A stretch of DNA of 64,000 nt from Ilex aquifolium (taxonomy: Eukaryota > Streptophyta > Magnoliopsida > Aquifoliales > Aquifoliaceae), in contig OX637409.1 in NCBI GenBank assembly GCA_951799425.1, positions 8,044,960 through 8,108,959 of the forward strand. The letters run 5' to 3'. This document shows positions 1-21,334 of the stretch, one piece after another. The position numbers and the translations under genes are program-made. Positions within the stretch are counted from its first letter, which is position 1; each line of letters opens with the position of its first letter. The notes under the pieces are model-generated. The model did no database searches, was not told the origin of the DNA, and saw only the letters and a list, made by a program, of their open reading frames with translations.

Positions 1-107
1 AGAAGAAGAAGAAGAATGGGGTGTGAAATTGACTGGGTCGGCATTACAGGTGCTGTAAAGAGATAGTTTATGAGGATGGTGATGATAGCAGCAGCCATCT
101 TTGTCAT
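1..107 (-). CDS. Possible 5' end of a gene running off the left edge
   Basis: On the minus strand an ATG at 107 (with a second in-frame ATG at 98) opens a frame that stays open to the window edge, about 35 codons. The predicted start is hydrophobic (Ala/Ile/Leu-rich, then a Pro-Thr stretch and a Leu run encoded by the edge AGA/TCT microsatellite) and could be a signal peptide or membrane anchor. Upstream (108-360) the minus strand is rich in CT runs, as is common in plant 5' leaders. No family can be recognised from so little sequence. It may equally be chance; this is inference only. Confidence 0.25.
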   Translation of the reverse strand, partial: MTKMAAAIITILINYLFTAPVMPTQSISHPILLLL

Positions 108-2500
108 CTGCTGTTTAAAATATTGAATACTGCTGGGCTCCTACGAAGAATCGTTCTTTCTGGTTTACTAACGGGGTTGGGCTGTATTGACTTTGAGTGG
201 GAGTAGTTGCTGAGCAGCTATGATGCGACAATCATACACATGAATCAGAGAGAGAGAGAGGTGAAAATAAGACAAAAACAGATACAACCGCCCAATAAGA
301 GGAGGAGGGTATCTTCGGTTCTTCACCGTTCACACTTCTCACGAGTTAGATTTGAGGTGGGGCCCTAACTGGATGTAATTTACAACCCTATGGATAATCA
401 AGTGGAACTTATAATTAATTGTCAATTGAGATATCTTCTGTTGGAATTTGACCATTCTTAGGGTTAGGCTTAGGGTTACATCAATTTATTTCTCATAAAT
501 TATTTAATTTTGGTGTGAATAATTTATCTTTTATTAGACAGGAATTAGTCGAGGTGAGTCATATGACTCTTTAATACTCTCTATAATACAATAACCAAAT
601 GACCCTTGTGTGAATTGTGATAGTATGCATCGTCTGATACAATTAAAGAATAATAAACTTTTTTTAAGAGGAGGACGGAGGTTCAAAGTAACAAGACACC
701 GGGATCGCGTTGCCTTACAACACCAATAACAGTTATTTCTAATAAGGAGGGGAAAGTCAAAAAAAAGGGATGGAAATTGACCAGCCTTAAAGAAGTAGGG
801 GGGAAAAAAAGGTGAAGGAGAGGGGAGCAGAGTGGAAACGTTCAACACTACTACGAAAAAAAAAAAAAAGAGTCTCGGTCGATCGGCCTGTAGCAAGTGC
901 CTAGCTTAGCTCTGAAAATTGACGAGAAGACCGTCACTTATCACAATCCTGTTATTATGATCGTTTGAAGTGTAGGGGATGAAACTGGCAGGCATCGCAC
1001 CGGCGGGGGATAGTCAATGCAATCCTTGATCATGGAGGGCCAATAGTAACCCAAGTTAATCCTTGTTTTATATTTTTCTTTTTTTTTTTTTTCTTATCCC
1101 TAGTTAATTTCTTCATCTAAATTTAGTTATATGCATAGTAATATAAATTAAAAATGTATACACACATATTTTTCGTATGCTAAGATAAAAATAATTATTT
1201 TTGTAAAATAATATATAACACACATATTTTTGATATAATTATTTTGTATAAAAGAATAATTGACTAAACATTGCCAAAGTACCGTGTAAAGAGCGATTAA
1301 GTGATGGTTTTAGCTTTCTTCTCTTTGGCACATTGTTTTTCACTATTTTACGTTTTGATGTCATTCAGTGCAAAAGTCAATGTAGTTAACTTGTACAATT
1401 GAACATGAAAATTATTATCAATAGCTTTAATCATATTTTATTCAATTATCTTTCGTAAAGCTGGTCAGCAAATTAATTATAATACTTCTCCTCGTGCGTT
1501 GAAGGGGTTAAAATGGTTGAATTAAACATGTCGAAATGTAAGCATCCATTCGCCCGTCTTACCACACACAAAAAAAAAAAAAAAAGACTCTCCGATCACA
1601 AATAAAAAATATGTGCACAGATTTTGAATAACTTCTAGAAATTGACATGGTCATAACAAAATTTTTGAAGACTTTTTCCAAAATCAATGCTCGTGGTGAG
1701 TAAGAGGCAAACGTTAGAGCGACGTAGAAGGAAAAGCGTTATAAATGAGGATACAAATTTAATGTGTTTTTTAGGACGGGTTTTATTGCAGTGGTATGAT
1801 TATTATTATACTATAATCTAAATATCACGGGTTTTAATGCAGTGGTACAGTGCACTGTTGCACATTGTGTGGCTTCTATAGAATGAAAATCACTCCATGG
1901 GTACGACATGTCGGAAACTTACGATACAAATTGAAGGCCGTCCCAAGGTTCCAAACAAAAATGAAATGGTAAAATAGAAGACAAACTAGAAGTTGATAAA
2001 ACAATGTAATCACTGCCCTCGTTCTTATAGAAACAAACAATCATGTTAATTTAGGATTCTGGACGGCAAGTGGAGTACATGTGAAAGGGGTTATTGGTTT
2101 TTTTTTTGTATTACGATCAGGAATGTTCGAACGAACTTACACATACCTCAACTATTGCACTCCTCAGTACGGTCAAAGATAAGTCATTTACGTTAAGACT
2201 AAGAAATTCATAAATGATAAATTCCTTATGACTGCCAATTTCAAACTCAAAATATTTAGATTTACAGTTTATCCCTGTTTTCGCTGAGTTACCTTAGAAT
2301 TTGGGAAAAATTTCAGTTACACTCCTTTTAGTTTACTATATCTTCAAAGACATTTCTTAAATCTTCACTGACACCCCCTGTGAGATTAAAAGTGTTAATT
2401 AGAATATAATTTTACTAAATTGCTCATGATATATTTGAAAAAAAATTGCATCCACACCCTCTCTATATAGACATATTTTCAACGAGACCCTCTTTATTTT
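108..2500. other. Intergenic, no gene seen
   Basis: AT-rich sequence with short GA and poly-A/T runs (for example 249-261, 856-869, 1080-1093, 1569-1585). The one longish minus-strand frame near 534-896 is built from polypyrimidine sequence (Phe/Pro-rich) and looks non-coding. Two short near-copies around a 'ttttattgcagtggta' phrase at about 1780 and 1830 suggest a small local duplication. Nothing else can be supported. Confidence 0.5.
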
Positions 2501-3060
2501 CTAATTTTTTTAAAGTATTAAAATTCAGACCGATTAAAATTTTATTCGAGTTAATTAAAATTTATTTTTTATGTATTAAAATTTAAGTCGATTAAAAATT
2601 ATATTTTTTTATGTATTAAAATTTGAGTCGATTAAAAATCTATTCAAGTCGATTAAAAATTAGCGCAAATCAAATGTTAATTAACTTGAATTGAGTTTTA
2701 ATCGGCTCGAATTTTGATATATAAAAAATATAAATTTTAATCGACTCAAATTTTAATATGTAAAAAATAAATTTTAATCAACTTGAATCGAATTTTAATT
2801 GGCACAAATTTTAATAAGTAAAAAAATATAAATTTTAATCAATTTGAAGTGAATTTTAATCAGAGCTAACAGTTCAAATAGAGCTCAAATCGGCTCGAAT
2901 TTTAATACGTAAAAAAATTAAAATTTAATAAGCTCGAATCAAATTTTTATCAGATAAAATTTTAGTATATAGAAAAATGAATTTTAATCAATTTGAATTT
3001 TAGTACGTAAAAAAATAAATTTTAATCAACTCGAATTTTAATCAAATTTTATATAGAAAG
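2500..3060. repeat. AT-rich array of degenerate short repeats in both orientations
   Basis: A phrase like 'aattttaatcgactcgaa' and its complement recur roughly every 30-60 bases across this block, more than a dozen times, with interspersed 'tatgtaaaaaaataaa' spacers. The first third carries mainly one orientation and the rest the other, so the block could fold back on itself. There is no coding potential. It resembles a decayed satellite or the core of a foldback element; no target duplication was found. Confidence 0.55.
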
Positions 3061-3072
3061 ATTGTTTTGTGT

Positions 3073-3575
3073 TTATGTGGGGATGTTTAATAAACTAGAA
3101 AGGGTGTGACTGAAAGTCAATAATTGTCTGGCAGTTTCCCACCAGAATCGTGCTTCCTCCTTGAGCATAAAAGTTGCTAAAGTAACTCGCTCATCAGTAA
3201 AAAATTTCATAACTTCAAAGATCAACTCCATACGTTTCAACCAATCCTCCGCCTCTGACGAGTTAATTGATCCCGTAATCATTGGAGGATCTAACTTCAT
3301 AAATTTCTCATGTATTGTCGACCGCGGTTCCCCAACAGGTGCAGGTGGTCTTGTCCGTACCGCTGCTTGAATTTCTGTTTGCAACTCAACAAGCCTATTC
3401 GTTGATGATGTCATCTGCACCACCATTTCAAAATACCCTCTGAACCATGTCAGGTGGGTTCTTTTCACCTTCCCTACCCTTATGTTGTTGTCGATTACTC
3501 ATCTCGGCCGTAGCCGGTGCATAAGAACCTTCACCTTTCCCTTAATTTTGACCCTCGGGAGGATCCATTCCACTT
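3073..3575 (-). mobile_element. Gag fragment of a Ty3/Gypsy-type retroelement (fossil)
   Basis: The minus strand encodes a stretch typical of plant Gypsy gag: a proline-rich lead, then 'DPPMITGS', 'EAEDWLKRME', 'ATFMLKEEARFWWE'. This matches the start of a retrotransposon gag domain. Only the gag N-terminal part is present; no protease, reverse transcriptase or LTR was seen nearby. It is a broken, isolated fossil of uncertain age. Confidence 0.75.
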
Positions 3576-3599
3576 CCGACAAGTCGGCTGTAATTCACA

Positions 3600-4230
3600 G
3601 TCACATGTACCGACAGCATTAATTATTTAGCAGATAAGTACATAATAAATGTAGTAAAACATAACCACATGTGACAAGTACAGATACTGCTATTACAATA
3701 ATTTCAAACCGAAGTATTAGGTATTAGTGGTTGTTGACAATTACTTTATATATCACTCCAGCTAAGGATAAGGTGGCGTTTATTTCGAAGCTTGACGGAT
3801 TCTTTCTTCTATATTACATGAAAATAACCCAATTTTTGTACTAAGTGTTCGTTTGCCCAAATAATATATATCGTGAGTTCGAGTGCGAAATCGACAATAA
3901 ATTACTTAAAATTCAATTAAAAATTGTAAGGACCACAATAACAAAATTATGAGAGTGAAAATAAATGCATACTAACCAATAGTAATATAAATTGGTACGC
4001 CGCACAATTGCTTGCATAAGAAAGCGATGAAAAAAATTGCAAACTTTGACGAGAGAAAAGATAGGTTGCACCGATAACAACTCATTTTTTGGCTGTGAAT
4101 TAAAAATAGGAACTTTAATTCTTATCGTATTAATTTCGAATCAGACAATTGTACCATAAAAAAGAACGAATACGACATGCTCTTAGACAAACATCTAATT
4201 ACATATTTTCTTCCACACAAAAATGCTCAT
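3600..4230. other. Intergenic, nothing recognised
   Basis: AT-rich sequence with no frame, repeat or RNA gene that can be supported. Confidence 0.5.
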
Positions 4231-4232
4231 TG

Positions 4233-4560
4233 AAAACTGCCACTGGGCACTTCCTCTTTAAGAGGTTGTGTCTTAATTTAAATATCTCACTGGACACTTC
4301 CTCTTTAAGAGGTTGTGTCTAGTGTGTGTTCAAAAAAATTGAAAAAAAGTCATTTGGGGTGCGTGTATGCGAACGTTTCGGTGTTGGGCTGAAATCTCAC
4401 ACTTTGGGCCAAAGGCCCTGCGGTTATGGTAATCCACCGGGGAGTCGGGGGACTGGGCAATCCCACATCGGGATTGCTTTGGGTGTGTGTTAATTTAAAT
4501 ATCTCACTGGGCACTTCCTCTTTAATAGGTTGTGTCTAGTGTGTTCAAAAAAAACTGCCA
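4233..4560. repeat. Three copies of a short repeat flanking a 'tcccacatcgg' segment
   Basis: The phrase 'cttcctctttaagaggttgt' occurs near 4250 and 4305, with a one-base variant near 4517, each followed by 'gtgtctagtgtg' or part of it. The second and third copies also share 'ttaatttaaatatctcactg' in front. Between them (about 4345-4484) is a GC-richer segment containing 'caatcccacatcggga', a phrase often seen at the edges of short plant retroelement repeats. This may be a very short LTR-like or SINE-like insertion with its duplicated flanks. The family is not identified. Confidence 0.4.
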
Positions 4561-4599
4561 GACATTGTTATATACTCATCAACATGTGGACTGCTTAAC

Positions 4600-5541
4600 A
4601 CTGATATTGTAGCCAATTCCTTTTTTTTTTTTTTTCCACCTGTTTTCTGGTTCTATAAGCAATTCTAAGAGCATCTCCAAATGAAGATGTCAAAATTGAG
4701 ATGCCAAATTTGGATTTGAAGACTTATTTGGCCTTTTAACATGTAGAATTTGACATTTTTTTTACCTCATTGTACTCCAACGGACATGTTCTCCAACCGA
4801 TATGTCAAAATAATTTATTTTATTACATTTTTATCTTTGAATCTATTTTCTTTTCAAATTTTGTTTTGAAGCTTTTGTATTAAATTTTTTTACTCTATAA
4901 AAAGGAAATACTATGTAACCCAAATTTGCATCCCAAATGAAGGAAATCATTAGATGAGCGGATCCCATCAACTTTTTTAAATGAGACCCACTGAAGTAAA
5001 GGCAAGACAGCAAATTACCTTGTGACATTTCGATAAGTCCAAGAACTTCTATAGTATCATTCTTCTCCGCGAACGCTGAGCTCCTAATAAGCCACGAAAA
5101 AACATGCGGAGCTTCAAATTGAAGTCGGCGGACATTGTATATAACCACATTTCTTCACCAAATTCATTCCCCCAATGAATTCGCAGATCCGAAAGCTCGA
5201 TACTATTTAATACCCTTTTCAGCTGAAATTGGCTTCTTCGTTGCACCCCCCAAAGACCAAGACTAGTCTCCAACTACGCGAGCATTCAATAATAAATGTG
5301 GACGCATACATACAGAATTACAGATGAACACACAAATATCTTTGTGAAAGTATTTATGAGCTTAAAAGTCAGAAAAATGGTACGGAAACAAGAAAACCAA
5401 GAGATGATAAAAGTAAGGAAGGTTCACCGGTGCATTTGCTCACTCGACCACTGAACGAGTGTGTGTATGAGAGAGAGAGACATCCCTTTGAAGGCGGGCT
5501 TAATTAATTAGAGTATTACACTTATTGGAGGGATTTTAGGC
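4600..5541. other. Intergenic, possible decayed MITE at 4670-4850
   Basis: The phrase 'gagcatctccaaatgaagat' at about 4671 is like the termini of a common plant MITE type, and 'tctccaaccgatatgtcaaa' follows at about 4790, but no clean opposite end is seen. The remainder has no convincing gene. Confidence 0.3.
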
Positions 5542-6237
5542 TGCTCAACAGTCCCAGACTGACACGTGTAAAGATGCAGCCGTTATGGAGTTCAGGAGTC
5601 GTCGAGGAATGGTGCCGAGTAGGGATGGCTCGGAGGAGCCGAGTACGCCTACTGGCACCTGCATTTTAAGACGATGTGACAGTGCATTTATGGCGATGTG
5701 AGTGACTCAGGCAGAACCAAATAATGAGCGCCTGCACCCTCAGGATTTAAACTTACAAGTCATGATTGCTTGCCATTAATGGCTATTATGCCGAGTACAT
5801 AACCTCGACGTACCCCGAAGTACTGTTCTCCCGAGCATTAAACGTTCGGGAGTAGACGTCAGACTGGTCATAGGAGTTCTTGTTCCTCGGGGATAGCTAT
5901 ATGTCCTCGGCATGGAGCCGAGCACCTGTCCCATCGCCTGAGCATTAAAGACGAAGACTTGAGAACACTCATTGCACATGGGTAAGTGTCAGACATTAAA
6001 TGCTAATATGAGACTAAAAGTCTTTGCACTCATTACCGCTTCAAGTATAAATACTCATCAGAAAAGGAGACCAAAAAAAAAAAACAAAACAAAGAAAAAA
6101 TATCAAGCTTAAACCTCCAATCTCTTACTGACTTGAGTTTCGGAGGGGATAAGTCGGGTGTTCACCTGGCCCCTTCTCTGACCCTTTGAATTGTTTCAGG
6201 TTCATCATACGGGCAATCGTTACCTCAAACTATTGCA
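5542..6237 (+). mobile_element. Solo-LTR-like block (fossil)
   Basis: Begins TG (tgctcaacagtcccagac) and ends CA (ctcaaactattgca). Near its right end, 'ctgacttgagtttcggaggg' followed by 'gtgttcacctggcccc' is the kind of sequence seen at the R/U5 end of plant Gypsy LTRs. No coding interior and no clean 5-bp target duplication were seen, so the ends are uncertain. It would be an old, lone LTR. Confidence 0.4.
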
Positions 6238-6351
6238 GGAAATCTCCAGTGCACTTATGAAAAATTGAATTCAAAATACAAATTCATCTTTAAAAATAAA
6301 AATGTGTTCAAATATGTCATCTTCTTTGTACAAACTCCCAATACCGACAGC

Positions 6352-6679
6352 TAGGGATGTTAATCGAGTTTGTGAGTTTGAGTTCCAGTCTGTCGAGTTT
6401 GTTTTTATAAATGAACTTAAAAAGTTGTTCAAGTTTGGCTCGTTTAAAACTCGAGTCGAGCTCAAGCTCGAGCTGAGTTCAAGTAACTCGACTATTTTAC
6501 ATATAAATAAGCTGAGTTTTGCGAGTTTGAGTCAAACCTTTTAGACTTTTTTTTTTAAAATAAGCCTAAAAAATTATTCAATCTCAGTTCGTTTAGAACA
6601 CGAGTCTGAGTTTAAGCCGAATTTTATTTGAACTAAGCCCAAGTCAAGTTCGAATAGCTTATCTCAATTAACACCTTTA
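6352..6679. mobile_element. hAT-type MITE, 328 bp
   Basis: It starts 'tagggatgttaatcgag' and ends 'ctcaattaacaccttta'; the reverse complement of the end is 'taaaggtgttaattgag', a good terminal inverted repeat of the TAGGGNTGTNAAT type known from plant hAT elements. The flanking octamers 'ccgacagc' (6344-6351) and 'tcaacagc' (6680-6687) agree at 6 of 8 positions, as expected for an old 8-bp target duplication. The interior is rich in ctcgag/gagctcga motifs and encodes nothing. Confidence 0.75.
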
Positions 6680-6987
6680 TCAACAGCTTAATCAATATAT
6701 TCTACAATATCAAATAACCTTATTAATCCTCACATATCTCTATCTTCCTTCCCTCTCTCTTTTTTTTTTTTCTCTTTGTTCAAATATAAATATTATATAA
6801 TTAATATTTAATTTTTAATATTATAAATATAAAATATCTGTAGACACAAAATTATTGTTATTCCTTATATTTGTTCATTGCGACCAGCTTTAATTGCATC
6901 TGCTATTAATTGCTTGCTTTCAATATCAATTCTTAATTGTCTTATAATTATACTCGAATCACTTCGTAACTAAAAAAATTCTATTAA

Positions 6988-7366
6988 GAGCATCTTCAAC
7001 CTTTATTTTTTTTCAACTCTAAATTTTAACTTAAGTCAAAAACGCTTAAAAACCTTCTTCAATTCTATACTCAAACTCATACCAAATCAAAAGAAACTTA
7101 AAAATTTATCAAAATTAAAAGAGACTCGAACTTTTACTCAAATCATCAATGTTCATATTTTATTCTATTTTAAAGATTCAATAATCATATTTTACTCTCT
7201 TTTAAATTTGAGTTTCTTCTCCATTTCTCATTTGTTAAATTTAAGTTTGTCCCTTGAAGTCATTTGTATTAAATCAGCCTTTTTATTTTTGTTTTTTTGA
7301 ACATGAATCAATTTTTTACTCAAAATATTCAAATTTGAGTAAAAATTAGAGTCAAAGTTTTTTGGA
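6988..7366. repeat. MITE-like repeat, copy 1 of a family in this window
   Basis: Begins 'gagcatcttcaacc' and ends around 'gagtcaaagttttttggatg'; the two ends are imperfect inverted repeats. The interior, including 'actctcttttaaatttgagt' and 'tcatttgtattaaatcagcc', closely resembles 19613-19891, the broken second copy. It is non-coding and AT-rich. Confidence 0.5.
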
Positions 7367-8507
7367 TGACGAGGAAAATCCCTAGCCTGTCCTTGACAAG
7401 ATAGAGGCGACTTAGTCGCTCAAGCTTGTGAATTCAAGTTGAACTGATGATAAACCCCGAATGCATGAACCGATCCCTCAACCCATATACCAATAAAATC
7501 AAGATTTGCACGTTGATGATAATTTTAACCCACACGAGAAACCTGAATACGATTCGTTCAAATAAGTGAGGTCTGTCTTCCTAACCAATCACACTTTTTT
7601 AAGATGGTTTGACCGATGTTCTTCCTCAAGTACATAATTATAACGTAAATTCTGACTAAATAATTGCTCATAGCTACAATGAAGAATATCACACGCTAAA
7701 GCTTTTCAATGCAAACTCACTTTTTTTTTTCTCAATTTGTACGTATCATATTATTTCTAATATCAAATTGACAATGACCACAAAATCCTTTCATCTACTC
7801 TATCACTTGAGTGTCTTCAAACTAACAAAAATGGAGTTAGTTTTAATTTTACTCATAATCTTCGATTGAACGAAGTTCTATTTTTTCTACTGTATTTTAA
7901 ATCTCGTGTTGCCTATTTTATTTTGGTTTAACAATTAAGTGTATATGAATAAACTTATGCAGATCTCGACTAATCTCTTCGTGAGTCCCTTAATCAATTT
8001 CAAGCAATCGTGTCAAAACTTGAATGATTTGAAGTCTCATCTATTTCATCATACTCCCTTTGATTTTAGTCAAGATCTACAAATAACCCCTAAAATTTTA
8101 ATCTTCATTTCGTGATCAAAGTGTGCATTTTTTTTTTGTAAGTTCAATCTAGAGCTGTGTCATTTGAACTCATCGTGGCGACATTGTAAAATAAATTTAA
8201 ATATAATCACAGACAAACTAAATATATCGAGTCAATCAAGACATCTTTTATGAGACTCGAACTTGAGATCTCGAGATAAGACTTGAATTTAAAATCCTGA
8301 AATAACATTTCCTCATACCTTTCCATCTAAATTAGTGGAGACAAAATTGTTCAGGGGTTGTGATTCTAACAAGGAAAAGAGTCAAAAGACTAACAAAGAA
8401 AGCACCGTGTTTAATACCAGCCGAACCCTCTCCGATCCGACATCCAAATCAGTGATTGGGTCAAGTATATAAAATGATGGAAAGTGTGTGTGGGTACAAA
8501 CAAGACT
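7367..8507. other. Intergenic, nothing recognised
   Basis: AT-rich sequence with no supported frame, RNA gene or repeat boundary. Confidence 0.45.
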
Positions 8508-8583
8508 AGTGATTCTATGTGGTATTTGATATTCACTTGCCACATAGAATCACTCAAGGTATTTATTATAGGATACCTTGAGT
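8508..8583. repeat. Two adjacent perfect hairpins
   Basis: Stem 1 pairs agtgattctatgtgg (8508-8522) with its exact complement (8540-8554), 15 bp with a 17-base loop. Stem 2 pairs actcaaggtat (8552-8562) with its exact complement (8573-8583), 11 bp with a 10-base loop. The stems overlap by three bases. The site lies about 0.9 kb downstream of the RPT3 stop codon. Its role is unknown; a decayed foldback element is the simplest explanation. Confidence 0.65.
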
Positions 8584-9519
8584 GAGAATGTGGTGTACGA
8601 AATCACCATTACGTACAAATATGAAGATTGAGTATCCTTTCAAGTGTCGGTGGTATATCAGATGAGTTAGGTGATTTCCTGTCTTAACAGGTGTCAGGCA
8701 GTTTAGTTTATTATTTTTATGATTAGTGGGTTACAGTTTAGATTAGAAGGATTAATCAGTCTCTTATCCTTAGTCCTATCCTGTTCAGATTAGAAAGGAA
8801 CTGGTTGCTTACACCCCAAATGCAGGGAGATGGTAAACCAAGAATAAAAATCAGATCGTCATAGAACACAAGATTAGTCTTCCAAAATCCAAACAGAAGG
8901 TATAGGTGAGGAACAATTCCATCAGTGAAGTCAGAGAAAAAAAAGAGTAGCAATCGGATGAAATCAAAAAGAAAATCAAAAGCGGAGATACTTCTCATCA
9001 GACTATGGATAGACAAAGAAGCAGAGTCTTATCTATAAGCTACAAAGCCTCAAGAGATTAGAAGAGAGAATCAGACAAAAATCAAGGAGGGGAGATAGAT
9101 GTTTTCACGCCCATTTTTGAAATCGAAATCAAAAAGAGGACGGTAACACTCTCCACGGGCTCAAAAGTAAGCAAGCTTGTCTCCATCTACTTTCCTCATA
9201 AGAAGACGGACCCAATATTAATTCTAGATGCAGGCATGCCTAAATCACAATCACATGGGAAAGAGAAATACAGATGATATGGCCATCGTTGTAGCCAAGT
9301 AACATAAATTAGTGAGCAAGCACGTGTTCCAAAGGACAAAGTCGCACAAATCAGATGGCTCACTATCATCCATAGCTTGCCTTCATAGACACACACTATA
9401 AAAACATCCTGAAAGTGGACAAATTTAAGTAGAATAAAAGAGGTGCGCACACTACGATAATTTGGCCAGATAGGCAGTAACGACTTTTAATGTTTCCAAT
9501 CTTCTTTCAGTTCTTCTCA
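8584..9519. other. Downstream region of RPT3, including its 3' UTR
   Basis: The RPT3 stop codon is at 9520-9522, so the first hundred or more bases below it should be 3' UTR on the minus strand. No standard AATAAA signal is obvious there. A minus-strand frame at 8756-9016 is Phe/Leu-rich and matches no family I recognise. Confidence 0.4.
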
Positions 9520-19312
<9,793 letters not shown>

Positions 19313-19420
19313 TGTTGGTCGCGGTGACCAGTGGGGGTTAAGCTACTGCTTTTCGCCGCTTGTTCTTCTTTGTGATGGGGAGAGAGAGAGAGGAGAAGGT
19401 GCGAATGAGGCACAAAAGAT
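19313..19420 (-). promoter_or_regulatory. RPT3 leader and core promoter region
   Basis: Upstream of the RPT3 ATG the minus strand shows a CT-rich run (complement of gagagagagagaggagaagg at 19380-19399) typical of plant pyrimidine-patch leaders. No clear TATA box was seen, fitting a housekeeping gene. The MITE-like repeat begins only about 300 bases upstream of the ATG. Confidence 0.35.
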
Positions 19421-19612
19421 CGATGAACATATAGGTCACATGTGCAACGATGTCGTTTGAGTCCTACGCAAGAAACTCATAGGCGGTGTTCTTGCCTACC
19501 TATGCTCAGCCACCGATATTTGCTTTATCGTACCCTCAATATTTTCAAAATTAAAAAAGGGGTTAATTGCAATTTGCCCCCTCCAAAGGTAAGAAAGGAA
19601 AGTTTACGTTGA

Positions 19613-19901
19613 ACATCTCCAACTCTGACTCAAATTTAGATTCAAATATAAATTTGAGTAAAAAAATCTAAAAAATTTGCTCCAACATTTGATTCAAACT
19701 TATACCAAATTAAGATAGACTCATTTTTTTACTCAAATTCTTTCTCAAAATTTTAATGGTGAGATTTTACCCTTTTTTAAAAATCTAATTATCATATTTA
19801 TTCTCTTTTAAATTTGAATTTATCCTCATTTAAATTTGAGTTTCTCATTTTTAAATTTAAATTTAATTTTTTCCGTTGGAGCCTTTTGTATCAAATTAAA
19901 C
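19613..19901. repeat. MITE-like repeat, copy 2, split by the Mutator-like element
   Basis: Begins 'gaacatctccaactctgact' and shares its interior with 6988-7366. It is interrupted at 19902 by the Mutator-like element; the sequence resumes at 29775 with the duplicated 'caaattaaac'. It is non-coding. Confidence 0.5.
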
Positions 19902-20220
19902 GAGCTTTTGACTCATCCCGTGACTTTTTGAAAAAAATTATCAACTAAGGATTGGTTTGAAAATAATTCCCAAACTCATGCCCTTTTTAAAGATGTCAAA
20001 TTGACTGACGTTTTTAGGTTAAAGACGTTAAACGGACTGACGTTTTTATTCTAAAAACGTCAGTCCATTTGACATCTTTAACTCAAATACACTTAAGGAC
20101 TTGAAAAATGTCCGTCGGTTTGACACTTTTTCGAAGAGATGTCAGACCAAATGACACCTTCTAAATGGATTGACGTTTTTAGTTCAAACCGAAACCCATC
20201 TTTCCCTCTTCTTTCATTCT
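19902..20220 (+). repeat. Left TIR of the MULE
   Basis: 319 bp. Inside it a unit like aagatgtcaaatggactgac, with its gacgttttta extension, recurs five to six times in alternating orientation, so the TIR is itself made of short inverted repeats. Confidence 0.88.
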
Positions 20221-21334
20221 GATGTTATTCTCCCTAGCAATGATACCTAAAACTGTTTTACTCCTTATCTCTTTGAGAGGATGAGTTTTTGTTATTTATT
20301 TAAAATTTTAATTTCATTCAATAAATAAATTTTGATAATTTAAAAATACATAAATTTCGTTTGTCCTACTGACATTTTTCTCCCTAACAATAATACCTTA
20401 AAATGTTTTGTTCCCTCTCTTTTTGAGAGGATGAGTTTTTTTTTATTTATTTAAAAATTTAATTACATTCAATAAATAAATTTTGATAAATTTAAAATAC
20501 TTATATTTTTTAGCATATCAAAGTTTAAAAATTGAAAACGTATACATATAATTAAATTTAAGGCCCCATACATATAAAAATTGTATGACTTTTGATAGTA
20601 AATATTTTGATAAAACGTATACATATAATTAATTTTAATTTTATCATATAATTATAAACGCATACATAAAATAAAAATAAAATTTTATTTGTAATGTTGA
20701 TCATGTCGACATTAATGTTTATTCAGATGTGAAAAAATATAAGTTATTCAGAACGTATACATGTAAAAAAATGATGTCAACAACGTGGTTGATATTCAAA
20801 ACAACATAAAAGATTATCGAGTACACATAAACATGATGGGATAAAAGTGTCAGACGCATCATTGTCCAAATCAGAGAAATCAGAAAGCTCAGGATCAGAA
20901 ACAAGTAACGGATCCTCTAAAATTTCAATTTCGGCATATTCAGGATCAAAATGCTATATTTTAGCATAATCTAGTGCTTCTATACATTTTGTTTGGTGGT
21001 GGTGCAGTTACACAACTGTGAAAGGTAGTATATATATGCTCAGTTTGACAATTTAAAATTGCAGTGGAAGGACATCAATCTGCATAGTTTGTAACTGATT
21101 TGTCAGTGATGCAAAAATGACAATAAAAAAGCTTGGATATGACAACACACTACATAGATTGATTAAAGTGACAACACACTGCAGTTAGGCTAACACACTG
21201 CATACATTGACAATTACAGGATGTGACAATGAAAAAATTGAGATATGACAACACACTGAATAAAGTCATAAAGTCACAATATTGATTAAAGTAAATATGA
21301 CATAGACATAAACAGTGGACAGTAATTAAAATTT
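20221..21334. other. MULE interior, AT-rich, with a recurring subterminal motif
   Basis: No gene seen. Between 20230 and 20480 a block with 'gagaggatgagttttt' is duplicated. From about 21120 to 21260 the motif tgacaacacactg or a close variant appears four times and continues on both sides of the solo LTR. It could be a subterminal binding site; this is inference. Confidence 0.4.

Noticed and set aside
534-896. 120-codon minus-strand frame
   Set aside because: Made of polypyrimidine sequence giving Phe/Pro runs; no domain, and composition explains the open frame.
4380-4500. Possible 5S-rRNA-bearing (Cassandra-type) repeat
   Set aside because: No 5S box A or box C sequence was found in the segment.
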